DNA of 64,000 nucleotides from Pseudomonas sp. P5_109 (GTDB lineage: Bacteria > Pseudomonadota > Gammaproteobacteria > Pseudomonadales > Pseudomonadaceae), in NCBI RefSeq assembly GCF_034009455.1, contig NZ_CP125380.1, forward strand, positions 2,397,001 to 2,461,000, in the 5' to 3' direction. A model generated the notes under the pieces. It had not been told where the DNA came from. It ran no database searches and was given only the letters and a program-made list of their open reading frames with translations. Positions 9,398-18,332 of this stretch are shown one piece after another. Every line of letters begins with the position of its first letter. Positions within the stretch are counted from its first letter, which is position 1. A program made the position numbers and the translations under genes.

Positions 9398-9445
9398 GTT
9401 GACATGGTGAACTAAATTTACGAGTATATGGTTGATAGTGTCAAC
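9398..9445. promoter_or_regulatory. Two operator-like repeats between divergent genes
   Basis: GTTGATAGTGTCAAC at 9431-9445 is a perfect dyad (GTTGA-N5-TCAAC, extended by one G/C pair). GTTGACATGGTGAAC at 9398-9412 is a near copy. Their centres are 33 bases apart, close to three helical turns. They lie between the minus-strand lyase gene and the plus-strand aldehyde dehydrogenase gene, so one regulator may control both. Which regulator is unknown. Confidence 0.5.
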
Positions 9446-9532
9446 CTGTTGCTGCGTATTTCGTTACCGCTCATGCGTTGCCGATACCTTTGCAATCGCT
9501 TGTGTTCAATACCCATTTGCGAGGAAAGATCC

Positions 9533-10966
9533 ATGTACACCGACCTGTTGTTTTACATCGACGGCCAATGGACTGCCGGCAGCGCTGGCAACACTGCAGC
9601 TGTGATCAATCCTTCGACGGGCGAGACGCTCGGGCAATTGCCGATAGCTTCGAATGAAGATCTGGACGCCGCATTGGCAGCGGCAGCGAGCGGCTTTGGG
9701 ATTTGGTCCACGACATCTGCCTACGACCGTTCAGGCATCTTGCGGCGAGCAGCTTTGCTGGTACGTGAACGCCACGCGCTGATGGCAGAGTGCATGACGC
9801 TGGATCAGGGCAAGCCAATGGCGGAGTCGACCATGGAAGCCAAAAGCGCGGCCGACCACATTGAGTGGTATGCCGAAGAAGGGCGACGCGCCTATGGCCG
9901 CATCGTGCCTTCACGCAATGCGGCGGTACGCCAGCTGGTGGTGCGCGAGCCAGTCGGTCCGGTAGCCGCTTTTACACCGTGGAACTTCCCGATCAATCAA
10001 GCGGTACGCAAAATAGCAGGGGCTCTGGCTGCTGGCTGCAGCATCATCATCAAGGCGCCAGAGGAGGCTCCGGGAGCAGTGATCGAGCTGGTGCGCTGTT
10101 TCCACGATGCGGGTGTGCCCAAGGGCGTGCTGAACCTTGTGTTCGGTAACCCAGCGCACATCTCCGATTACCTGATCAGGTCACCGATTATTCGAAAAGT
10201 GTCCTTTACCGGCTCGACTGCCGTAGGTCGACAACTCGGTGCCCTGGCCGCGACACACTTGAAATTGACGACCATGGAATTGGGTGGGCACGCGCCGTTT
10301 ATCGTCTGCGAGGATGCCGATGTAGAGGCTGCCGCCGCATTGGCCTGCACCCTCAAATTCCGCAATGCCGGACAGGTCTGCGCTTCACCCTCGCGCTTCT
10401 ATGTGCATGACGCAGTATTTGATCTTTTCTCTCGGCGATTCACCGAACTGGCGGGACAGCTCAAGGTGGGCGACGGTTTCGACCCAACCAGCCAGATGGG
10501 GCCACTAGCTAATGCTCGACGCTTGATGATGGTTCAAGAGTTGATCGCCGATGCCCGTGACCTCGGTGCCAAGGTGCTGACAGGCGGAAGCCGGATCGGC
10601 AGCACGGGCCATTTTTTCCAACCGACGCTATTGACCGACCTGCCGGAGCAGGCGCGTCTTCTCAATGAAGAGCCTTTTGGTCCGGTGGCGCCATTGTTGC
10701 GTTTCAATGATCTGGACAGCGTGATAGCGCAAGCCAACAGTCTGGAGTACGGGCTGGCGGCGTTTGCATTCACCCGGTCATTGAAGACCGCGACTGAGTT
10801 GGGTAATCGCCTGCAAGCCGGGATGGTTTCGATCAACCACTTTGGTTTGGCCCTGCCGGAAACGCCATTCGGTGGCATCAAGGCCAGCGGTCACGGCAGT
10901 GAGGGCGGAACTGAAGGTCTGGATGCCTATCTGACGACCAAGTTCATTAGCCAGGTAGGCGTCTGA
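9533..10966 (+). CDS. NAD(P)-dependent aldehyde dehydrogenase, succinate-semialdehyde type
   Basis: Aldehyde dehydrogenase of 477 residues. It has the PWNFP cofactor strand, the FTGSTAVG coenzyme turn, the general base in MELGGHAPF and the catalytic cysteine in NAGQVCASPSRFYV. The C-terminal EYGLAAFAFT and PFGGIKASGHG fit the succinate-semialdehyde dehydrogenase subgroup. The ATG at 9533 is chosen because GAGGAAAG lies 5-12 bases before it; the open frame upstream (from 9428) has no ribosome site and covers the operator. The hpa meta pathway of this window releases succinate semialdehyde, which this enzyme could turn into succinate. An aldehyde from the neighbouring lyase is the alternative. 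Confidence 0.82.
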   Translation: MYTDLLFYIDGQWTAGSAGNTAAVINPSTGETLGQLPIASNEDLDAALAAAASGFGIWSTTSAYDRSGILRRAALLVRERHALMAECMTLDQGKPMAESTMEAKSAADHIEWYAEEGRRAYGRIVPSRNAAVRQLVVREPVGPVAAFTPWNFPINQAVRKIAGALAAGCSIIIKAPEEAPGAVIELVRCFHDAGVPKGVLNLVFGNPAHISDYLIRSPIIRKVSFTGSTAVGRQLGALAATHLKLTTMELGGHAPFIVCEDADVEAAAALACTLKFRNAGQVCASPSRFYVHDAVFDLFSRRFTELAGQLKVGDGFDPTSQMGPLANARRLMMVQELIADARDLGAKVLTGGSRIGSTGHFFQPTLLTDLPEQARLLNEEPFGPVAPLLRFNDLDSVIAQANSLEYGLAAFAFTRSLKTATELGNRLQAGMVSINHFGLALPETPFGGIKASGHGSEGGTEGLDAYLTTKFISQVGV

Positions 10967-11036
10967 AATTAATGGGATTTTCTGCTAAATATCAGGGAGG
11001 CTAATCCCTGTATTTTCCGAGTTGTCGAAAGACAGC

Positions 11037-11080
11037 CCCATGACCGCTCAGTCCACGAAAACGGGGCGGTCATGGGTTTT
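11037..11080 (+). terminator. Rho-independent terminator
   Basis: Perfect 11-bp stem CCCATGACCGC/GCGGTCATGGG with an 18-base loop and TTTT, 70 bases after the aldehyde dehydrogenase stop. Confidence 0.75.
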
Positions 11081-11153
11081 GAAAAAAATGGCCATGTCTG
11101 GTGTGGAGTGACCCAGGCCTTCCTGGACGCACTTACTGCCGGATTAACCGCTA

Positions 11154-12641
11154 TCAGTAGCGAATCATCACTGACTTGAGCTCGGTGTAGTCATCAATAA
11201 ACGCACTGCCAAACTCGCGCCCCACACCTGAGGATTTGTTACCTCCGAAGGGCACCGCGGGATCAAGCATTGTGTGCATGTTCACCCACACCGTCCCGGC
11301 GTTGATCGCAGGCACCATGCGCAGGGCCTTGCTCAGGTCGTTGGTCCAGAGGCTGGCACTCAAGCCGTAAGGCGTGTTGTTCATCAACTCCAGCAGTTCT
11401 TCTTCGGTGTCGTAAGGGAAGAAGGTCGCAATCGGGCCGAATGTTTCTTCGTTGAGCAGCGTGTCGTTGACGCTGTTGGCGAGAATCACCGTCGGTTCAA
11501 CGTAGCAGCCTGGGCCGTCGATCAGGTTGCCACCGTGAATGATGGTGTTGTTTTCGGCGCGGGCCTTGGCGAAGTACTCGCCGAGTTTCAGCTGATGTTG
11601 GCGATTGGTGACCGGGCCGAATTCGGTGAGCTCATCCAGTGGTGAGCCGATGTTGAGCGTGCTCAAGCGTTGGGCCAGTTTGTCCATGACCGGATCGATC
11701 TGTGAACGATGGACGAAGAAGCGTTCGGCGGCTGCACAGATTTGCCCGGAGTGCAGGAACCCGGCTTCGATGATGCCATCGGCGGCCTTGTCCAGATCGA
11801 CATCGCGCAGGAAGCCAGCAGAGTTTTTGCCACCCAGTTCCAGCGTTGCGCGGGTCAACCCGGCGCCCATGGCACTGCGGCCGACGGCAATGCCGGTGGG
11901 AACGGAACCGGTAAATGAAACCTTGTCGGTTCCGGGGTGTTCGATCAGTCCCTTGCCCACCAGACCACCGCCCGTCAAAACGTTCAGTGCACCTGCAGGC
12001 AAGCCCGCTTCGACGGCCAATTCGGCAATCCGCAGGATGGTCAACGGCGTGAATTCACTGGGTTTGATGATGATGCTGCAGCCGGTCACCAGCGCCGAGG
12101 CGAGTTTCCAGATGGCGATCATGGTAGAGAAGTTCCACGGCACGATGCCGACTACCACCCCGACGGGTTCGCGAAGGGTGAAAGCGGTATAGCGTTCGCC
12201 AGCGAAGGAGGGCAGTGACGGGGTGATGGTCTGGCCGCTGATCTTGGTTGCCCAGCCAGCGTAGTACCGCAGAAAGTGTGCGGCCTGGTCGACTTCGAAG
12301 GCCCGGGATATCTGGATGATCTTGCCCGATTGGCAGGTTTCGATCTGCGCCAGTTCTTCGCGGTTCTGCTCCAGCAGGTCGGCCAGTTTCAACAGCACGT
12401 TGCCACGGATTGCCGGTGCCACTTGGGACCATTGCTTGAAGCCGCGGTTGGCCGATTCTACGGCCGCATCGACATCGGCCGGGTCTGCGTCGGCGACTCG
12501 GGCGATGACCAGGCCGGTGGCAGGATTGATCACCTCCAGTGTCTGGCTGGAATGACTCTGAACGTAGCCACCGTCGATGAACAACGCATGGTTTCGACTC
12601 AGGAAGGCTTCAACTTGAGGCAGCAACGGGATATCGCTCAT
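11154..12641 (-). CDS. feaB: Phenylacetaldehyde-type aldehyde dehydrogenase
   Basis: Aldehyde dehydrogenase of 495 residues. It has the PWNFS strand, the FTGSVPTG turn, the base in LELGGKNSAGF and the catalytic cysteine in HSGQICAAAERFFV. The N-terminus and overall pattern resemble the phenylacetaldehyde dehydrogenases FeaB/StyD/PadA. These oxidise phenylacetaldehyde or 4-hydroxyphenylacetaldehyde to the corresponding acetate. It is divergent from the 4-HPA hydroxylase pair, with a FeaR-like regulator nearby, so the product would be substrate for the neighbour. The name is by family and context; a broad-range dehydrogenase remains possible. Confidence 0.75.
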   Translation of the reverse strand: MSDIPLLPQVEAFLSRNHALFIDGGYVQSHSSQTLEVINPATGLVIARVADADPADVDAAVESANRGFKQWSQVAPAIRGNVLLKLADLLEQNREELAQIETCQSGKIIQISRAFEVDQAAHFLRYYAGWATKISGQTITPSLPSFAGERYTAFTLREPVGVVVGIVPWNFSTMIAIWKLASALVTGCSIIIKPSEFTPLTILRIAELAVEAGLPAGALNVLTGGGLVGKGLIEHPGTDKVSFTGSVPTGIAVGRSAMGAGLTRATLELGGKNSAGFLRDVDLDKAADGIIEAGFLHSGQICAAAERFFVHRSQIDPVMDKLAQRLSTLNIGSPLDELTEFGPVTNRQHQLKLGEYFAKARAENNTIIHGGNLIDGPGCYVEPTVILANSVNDTLLNEETFGPIATFFPYDTEEELLELMNNTPYGLSASLWTNDLSKALRMVPAINAGTVWVNMHTMLDPAVPFGGNKSSGVGREFGSAFIDDYTELKSVMIRY

Positions 12642-12901
12642 GGGGTTTTCCTGATGGCGAACAAAGAAAGCCCCGAGACTAATCCATGGGTCTCAGGCTG
12701 GCTTGACTGAGCCTGCCCAAGCCTATGTCTGTGGCTGCCAAAGCCATTCCAGGCCTTGGCGTATTGTCTTTGAAAAGTACAATCTTGGCTCTGGAAGGTG
12801 CATTTTCTGCTGGCATGGTGAACGCCATACTGGCCCTGCATCCAGCGCTACTCGTCGATTCGGGTAGTTGGCCGGGTATCCAATAATAAGCAGGGCCATC
12901 C

Positions 12902-14071
12902 ATGAAAAAGCCAAACCCGCTCCTTGAAGACCTCAAGTCCATTCTGCCGGCCATCGCTGCCAATGCCTTCCAGGCTGAACAGGATCGCAAGGTCCCCGAC
13001 GAGAACATTGCGCTGCTCAAAAGCATCGGCATGCATCGGGCCTTTCAGCCGAAGAAGTTCGGGGGCATGGAGATATCGCTGCCGCAATTTGCCGACTGCA
13101 TCGCGTTACTCGCGGGCTCTTGCGCCAGCACCGCCTGGGCCATGAGCCTGCTCTGCACCCACAGCCATCAATTGGCGCTGTTCTCGGCCGAACTGCAGCA
13201 GGAAGTCTGGGGCGACGACCCGGATGCCACGGCCAGCAGCAGTATCGCCCCATTTGGGCGTACCGAAGAAATCGACGGCGGCGTGTTGTTCAGCGGCGAA
13301 ATGGGCTGGAGCAGCGGTTGCGATCACGCCGAGTGGGCGATCGTCGGGTTCCGCCGCAAGAATGCTGAAGGCACTCAGGACTACTGCTTCGCGGTACTGC
13401 CGCGCAGTGATTATCAGATACGTGACGACTGGTTCGCCGCCGGCATGAAAGGCAGCGGCACCAAGACCTTGATCATCGACAACGTGCGGGTGCCGGAACA
13501 CCGCATCCAGAAAGCCAAGGACATGATGGAAGGCAGATCCGCAGGTTTCGGCCTGTACCCTGACAGCAAGATTTTTTACTCGCCGTATCGTCCTTACTTC
13601 GCCAGCGGTTTTTCCACCGTGAGCCTGGGTGTTGCCGAGCGGATGCTTGAGGTGTTCCGCGAAAAGACCAAGACCCGCGTGCGTGCCTACACCGGTGCGG
13701 CGGTCGGTGCGGCGACTCCGGCGTTGATGCGTCTGGCCGAGTCGACTCATCAGGTGGGCGCTGCCCGGGCCTTTCTCGAGAAGACCTGGCAGGAACACGC
13801 CGAACACAGTGAGCAGCAACGTTATCCAAGCCGCGAGACCCTGGCGTTCTGGCGGACCAATCAGGCCTATGCCACCAAAATGTGCATCCAGGCCGTGGAC
13901 CGGTTGTTCGAAGCCGCTGGTGGTAACGCCTGGTTTGAACAGAACGAGATGCAGCGGCTGTTCCGTGATTCGCACATGACCGGTGCCCATGCCTACACCG
14001 ACTATGACGTCTGTGCGCAGATTCTTGGCCGCGAGCTGATGGGCCTGGAACCTGATCCGAGCATGATCTGA
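12902..14071 (+). CDS. 4-hydroxyphenylacetate 3-monooxygenase, oxygenase component (C2 type)
   Basis: Flavin-dependent monooxygenase of the acyl-CoA-dehydrogenase fold, 389 residues. It uses reduced flavin to hydroxylate 4-HPA to homoprotocatechuate. Recognisable parts are LAGSCASTAWAMSLLCTHSH in the helical N-domain, GEMGWSSGCDHAEWA in the middle sheet and LFEAAGGNAWFEQNEMQRLFRD in the C-terminal helices. The layout matches the oxygenase C2 of the Acinetobacter two-protein system more than the enterobacterial HpaB. Its reductase follows after about 57 bases. The family call is strong; 4-HPA as substrate rests on the reductase and on the full meta pathway downstream in the window. Confidence 0.85.
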   Translation: MKKPNPLLEDLKSILPAIAANAFQAEQDRKVPDENIALLKSIGMHRAFQPKKFGGMEISLPQFADCIALLAGSCASTAWAMSLLCTHSHQLALFSAELQQEVWGDDPDATASSSIAPFGRTEEIDGGVLFSGEMGWSSGCDHAEWAIVGFRRKNAEGTQDYCFAVLPRSDYQIRDDWFAAGMKGSGTKTLIIDNVRVPEHRIQKAKDMMEGRSAGFGLYPDSKIFYSPYRPYFASGFSTVSLGVAERMLEVFREKTKTRVRAYTGAAVGAATPALMRLAESTHQVGAARAFLEKTWQEHAEHSEQQRYPSRETLAFWRTNQAYATKMCIQAVDRLFEAAGGNAWFEQNEMQRLFRDSHMTGAHAYTDYDVCAQILGRELMGLEPDPSMI

Positions 14072-14128
14072 GCCCGCCTCTCATAACAACAATCAGGACG
14101 GCTCATGGAAGCCGTCCGGGAGTCTTGC

Positions 14129-15085
14129 ATGTCTGATAACAGCGTTTGCCAAGCCACTGAAACCACTTTCGACCCACGGGCCTTTCGCCGGGCATTGGGC
14201 AACTTCGCTACTGGCGTGACCGTGGTCACAGCCGCCACCGCGTCCGGACGCAAAGTCGGGGTGACCGCCAATAGCTTCAACTCGGTTTCCCTCGATCCGC
14301 CTCTGGTGTTGTGGAGCATCGATAAACGCTCCAACAGCCACGAGGTGTTCGAGCAGGCCAGCCACTTTGCGGTCAACGTACTGGCGGCAGACCAGATTGA
14401 TCTGTCGAACAATTTCGCCCGCCCCAAGGAAGACCGCTTCGCCGAGATCGAATACGAATCAGGGGAGGGCGGCTCGCCGGTATTCGCCGATTGCTCGGCG
14501 CGCTTTCACTGTGAGAAGTATCAGCAGGTAGACGGTGGTGACCACTGGATCATGATCGGCAAAGTGGTGGCCTTCGATGATTTCGGTCGCTCGCCGTTGC
14601 TCTATCACCAGGGCGCCTATTCGATGGTGCTGCCGCACACCCGCATGACCAAACAAGATGGCAGTCCACGCCCTACTAGTCATTTCCAGGGGCGGCTCAG
14701 CCACAACCTGTATTATCTGATGACTCAGGCGGTGCGGGCCTACCAGTCCAGCTATCAGCCCCGGCAGTTGTCTACTGGCCTGCGCACCAGCGAGGCGCGG
14801 ATGCTGATGGTGCTGGAAAGTGATGCCGGCTTGAGTGCAAACGAACTGCTGCGGGAAGTGGCGATGCCGGTTCGGGAGATTGATGAGGCGGTGGCCAATC
14901 TAAAACGCAAGGGATTGGTTAACGATGATGATAGTCGAGTGCGGCTGACCACTGCGGGTATCGAGCAGACCGACGATCTTTGGTCTATTGCACAGGAGCA
15001 GCAGGACAAGGTGTTCGCCGATTTCAGCGACGAACAGATCGAAACCTTCAAGGCCGTATTGAAGACCCTGATCAGGCAGTGTTAA
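14129..15085 (+). CDS. 4-hydroxyphenylacetate 3-monooxygenase, reductase component (C1 type, MarR fusion)
   Basis: NADH:flavin reductase of 318 residues that supplies reduced flavin to the oxygenase. Residues about 10-165 form the flavin reductase domain (AFRRALGNFATGVTVV, VGVTANSFNSVSLDPP, HQGAYS). Residues about 185-318 form a MarR-like winged helix (TQAVRAYQSSYQP, TSEARMLMVLES, VANLKRKGLVNDD). This fusion is known from Acinetobacter C1, where the MarR-like part binds 4-HPA and relieves autoinhibition. The ATG at 14129 follows GGGAG by 6 bases. An ATG at 14105, 8 codons earlier, is possible. Confidence 0.9.
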   Translation: MSDNSVCQATETTFDPRAFRRALGNFATGVTVVTAATASGRKVGVTANSFNSVSLDPPLVLWSIDKRSNSHEVFEQASHFAVNVLAADQIDLSNNFARPKEDRFAEIEYESGEGGSPVFADCSARFHCEKYQQVDGGDHWIMIGKVVAFDDFGRSPLLYHQGAYSMVLPHTRMTKQDGSPRPTSHFQGRLSHNLYYLMTQAVRAYQSSYQPRQLSTGLRTSEARMLMVLESDAGLSANELLREVAMPVREIDEAVANLKRKGLVNDDDSRVRLTTAGIEQTDDLWSIAQEQQDKVFADFSDEQIETFKAVLKTLIRQC

Positions 15086-15105
15086 GCATTGTCGAAATGC
15101 ACTAT

Positions 15106-15129
15106 ACGGCGCCTCAGGGCGCCGTTTTT
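15106..15129 (+). terminator. Rho-independent terminator
   Basis: 8-bp stem ACGGCGCC/GGCGCCGT with a 4-base loop and five T, 20 bases after the reductase stop. Confidence 0.85.
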
Positions 15130-15201
15130 CGTGTGCGCCCAACCCGGTCTCAGTTTCGTGTGGGGGGGTCAGGAGCTGCGCGGAGCAGCTCCCGAATGGC
15201 A

Positions 15202-16530
15202 TCAAAACGGCACAGCTACCGTGAGTTGGCTGTAGACGTTGGTGCCATTGCCACCCACCTGGTTACCGCCATTGCTTGCATCTTTATCAGGCTTATACAG
15301 GCCAAGCAGTGGGGTGATGATCAGGTGTTCGTTCGCAGCCCATTCGGCGTACATATCCAGTTCACGGCCATCGAGGTTCAGTGCGTCGTTCTTGTGCAGC
15401 GTCTTGAAGTCGAAGAACAGGGCGCCGACAGTCACCGCGTCGACGGGTTTGACCTTCAAGGCAACATGTTGGATTGACGTATTGCTATTGAAGGGGCCCG
15501 AGTAGTTGGCGGCGACTTCACCCTGGAACCAGGTGCCATAGCCGCGACTGAACCCATTGAACATCGAATCCCAGTCTTTCGAATAGCGGCTGTAGCGGTA
15601 AGTGACGTCGGGCGACCAGGGCAGGTCGGCGAAGGTGTAGCCTGCTTCGGTGTACCAGGCTTTTTCCGGCCCGGCGTCTTTATCCTGCCAGGCATATTCG
15701 AAGGAAAAATGCGCGTGTTCGATGCCGGCATTACCCGCTCCGCGCAGGCTGTAGATGTTCATGCCATCACGCTGTTTCTGGAAGTCGCTGGCGAAGCGGT
15801 CATCGACGTCGATGCCGTGAATGTAGGTCAGGCCCAGAGTACCCGGTTCCGCTGTGTACTCCAGGGTTCCAGCAGCCATTTCGGTGTTGGCCTGGGAGCG
15901 ATTGTCGGACTTGATCCACATCATGCTGCCGTGTACTCCGTCCTTGCCTCCCAGGCGCACAACGGCAGTCTCATCGAATGCATGGCGAGCAGCCAGGTAA
16001 TAGGCCCCTCCGCGATTGAGCTTGCCGTCGGCAGGTCCCTTGCCAAAATTCAGGCCGTCGTCGTTGATGATGAAACCGTCGCCCAGCGTAATGACCTGGC
16101 GTCCAAAGGACAGGTCAACGCCATCCTTGCCCAGAACCGGAAAGAGTTCGCCTGAGCGCCATCCAGCAAACGCTTCATCGAATTTCGTGGTGCGTTCAGT
16201 ACCGTCGGTTATTCCCGCTGCATCGCCATCACCCCATGTGCCGGAACTCACCAGATTTGCCGTGCCATACACGCTGCCTGCGCCCCCCAGGGTTTGATCA
16301 ATACTCAGCCCATACTTGATGAAGCCTTCGCGCCAACTGGAGCCGCCGGTGGTGCCGTCATAGTTTTTGCGGCTGTTGAACAACCCGTAAACAGCCAGAA
16401 AATTACCAGTCACCTTAGTGTCATTGTCGGCGTAGAACTCGTAGGCGTTGGCTGATGAGTGTGTGATCAGGAGTGCAGCACCCAAGCTGACAGCGGCGGG
16501 CAGTGATCGTGTTTTACGCATGTGCTCCAT
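15202..16530 (-). CDS. Outer-membrane porin, aromatic-compound channel-like
   Basis: Outer-membrane beta-barrel of 442 residues. The signal peptide is LPAAVSLGAALLITHSSANA and the chain ends in phenylalanine (TVAVPF), the usual barrel-assembly signal. Repeated amphipathic strands such as YEFYADNDTKVTGNFLAVYG and SFGRQVITLGDGF resemble the alginate-export/OprD-like porins found in aromatic degradation clusters. The start at 16530 (MEHMRK) follows GGGGA; an ATG at 16521 is in frame. The 4-HPA hydroxylase genes end convergently next to it, so uptake of an aromatic acid or amine is plausible. Substrate not shown. Confidence 0.72.
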   Translation of the reverse strand: MEHMRKTRSLPAAVSLGAALLITHSSANAYEFYADNDTKVTGNFLAVYGLFNSRKNYDGTTGGSSWREGFIKYGLSIDQTLGGAGSVYGTANLVSSGTWGDGDAAGITDGTERTTKFDEAFAGWRSGELFPVLGKDGVDLSFGRQVITLGDGFIINDDGLNFGKGPADGKLNRGGAYYLAARHAFDETAVVRLGGKDGVHGSMMWIKSDNRSQANTEMAAGTLEYTAEPGTLGLTYIHGIDVDDRFASDFQKQRDGMNIYSLRGAGNAGIEHAHFSFEYAWQDKDAGPEKAWYTEAGYTFADLPWSPDVTYRYSRYSKDWDSMFNGFSRGYGTWFQGEVAANYSGPFNSNTSIQHVALKVKPVDAVTVGALFFDFKTLHKNDALNLDGRELDMYAEWAANEHLIITPLLGLYKPDKDASNGGNQVGGNGTNVYSQLTVAVPF

Positions 16531-16832
16531 TGTTACGTTCCCCGGTATTGTTGGACAGCCAAATGGTCGAGGGCGCATTAGGGCAATCGTAAAAGGGCCA
16601 AGTCTTTCACCTGCGTGCCACAGAATTGACCCTGTCAGCCAGGTAATACGCCTTGGCAGGCAGCAACAAAACCGTCGGCAGACATGGGCAAGACGATGAG
16701 GGCGAGAGGGGCGCAAAGTGATTCTGCACACGAAGCCGATTTGATCAGGGACTGGCTGGGGAAGGCGTAAACGCCGGCTCCTTGAACGGCTTAATAATTC
16801 CACTAAGAAATCCGCTTTTGAGGATCCGCACC
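16531..16832. other. Divergent intergenic region, porin / APC permease
   Basis: About 300 bases between two divergent genes. It should hold both promoters. No clear promoter consensus, repeat or small gene was recognised by eye. An in-frame ATG upstream of the permease (16782) lacks a good ribosome site. Confidence 0.5.
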
Positions 16833-18332
16833 ATGTCGATCAATGACAGGCTCACAGAACACCTGAAACGAGGTAGCGTTGGTTTTCCCACCGCGTTAGC
16901 CAGCACCATTGGCCTGATCATGGCCAGCCCGGTCATTCTCACGGCCACGATGGGTTTTGGAATTGGCGGCAGCGCTTTTGCGGTGGCCATGCTGATCGCG
17001 GTGGTCATGATGCTGGCCCAGGCAACCACCTTCGCTGAGGCCGCCTCGATCCTGCCGACCACCGGTTCGGTCTACGACTACATCAATTGCGGTCTGGGAC
17101 GGTTCTTCGCAATCACCGGCACGTTGTCGGCGTACCTGATCGTGCATGTGTTTGCGGGCACCGCTGAAACCATTCTGTCCGGGGTCATGGCGCTGGTGAA
17201 CTTCGAGCACCTCAATACACTGGCGGAGTCTGCCGGTGGTTCCTGGTTGCTCGGCGTAGGATTTGTCGTTGTGTTCGCCATTCTCAATGCCTTCGGCGTC
17301 AGCGCTTTCGGCAGGGCGGAGATCATTCTGACCTTCGGCATGTGGACCACGTTGATGGTGTTCGGGGTACTGGGTTTGATCGCCGCGCCGGCAGTGCAAC
17401 TGGATGGCTGGTTCGGGGTGTCGTTGGTGGGCACGGACCTGATCACAATTCTGTCGCTGGTGGGCATGGCGATGTTCATGTTCGTCGGTTGCGAGTTCGT
17501 CACCCCGTTGGCGCCGGACTTGCGCAATTCGGCCAAGGTCATGCCCAAGGCGATGATTTTGGGATTGTTGAGTGTTGCCACCTGCATGTTCATCTATGGC
17601 GCCGCGATGAAGCGCCAGGTCGAGAACGTACTACTGGATGCCGCCACAGGCGTGCATCTGCTCGACACGCCCATGGCCATCCCGAAATTTGCTGAGCAGG
17701 TCATGGGGCATGTCGGCCCGTTGTGGCTGGGGATCGGCTTTCTGTTTGCGGGCGCAGCGACCATCAACACGCTGATGGCAGGTGTGCCGAGAATTCTCTA
17801 TGGCATGGCAGTGGATGGTGCGTTGCCCAAGGTGTTCACCTACTTGCACCCACGCTTCAAGACGCCGCTGCTGTGCATTCTGGTGGCGATGCTGATTCCG
17901 TGCTTGTACGCCTTTTGGTTGGGTGGCAATACCGACAACATCATGAACCTGGTATTGGCCGCGGTCTGCGCGTGGAGTTTTGCCTATCTGCTGGTAACGC
18001 TGTCGGTGGTCAGCCTGCGGATTCGCCGTCCTGATCTGCCACGGGCCTATCGCTCGCCTTTCTTCCCATTGCCGCAGATTCTTTCCAGTGTCGGCATCTT
18101 GCTAGGCATGTGGTTCATCACGCCACCTGGAATGAACCCTGCCGATATCTATGTGCCTTTCGGGGTGATGCTCGGCATTGCGGCTGCCTATGCGCTTTTC
18201 TGGACGTTGGTGGTGCAGAAAGTCAATCCATTCAAGCCGGCTACCGTTGAAGAAGTGCTGGCCAAGGAGTTTTCCCATGAGCCTGGCAAACATCACAACG
18301 GTTATCTCGACCATGCTGCAAAAACTGTCTGA
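16833..18332 (+). CDS. APC-family amino acid/amine permease
   Basis: Membrane transporter of 499 residues with about twelve hydrophobic segments. The first has IGLIMASPVILTATMGFG and the second contains AEAASILPTTGSVYDYI, both normal for the APC superfamily. FVGCEFVTPLAPDLRN matches the helix-6 region. The ATG at 16833 follows GAGGA by about 8 bases. The last 56 bases overlap the next gene in another frame. It sits beside the aromatic aldehyde and 4-HPA genes and before a FeaR-like regulator, so an aromatic amine such as tyramine is a reasonable guess. Confidence 0.8.
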   Translation: MSINDRLTEHLKRGSVGFPTALASTIGLIMASPVILTATMGFGIGGSAFAVAMLIAVVMMLAQATTFAEAASILPTTGSVYDYINCGLGRFFAITGTLSAYLIVHVFAGTAETILSGVMALVNFEHLNTLAESAGGSWLLGVGFVVVFAILNAFGVSAFGRAEIILTFGMWTTLMVFGVLGLIAAPAVQLDGWFGVSLVGTDLITILSLVGMAMFMFVGCEFVTPLAPDLRNSAKVMPKAMILGLLSVATCMFIYGAAMKRQVENVLLDAATGVHLLDTPMAIPKFAEQVMGHVGPLWLGIGFLFAGAATINTLMAGVPRILYGMAVDGALPKVFTYLHPRFKTPLLCILVAMLIPCLYAFWLGGNTDNIMNLVLAAVCAWSFAYLLVTLSVVSLRIRRPDLPRAYRSPFFPLPQILSSVGILLGMWFITPPGMNPADIYVPFGVMLGIAAAYALFWTLVVQKVNPFKPATVEEVLAKEFSHEPGKHHNGYLDHAAKTV

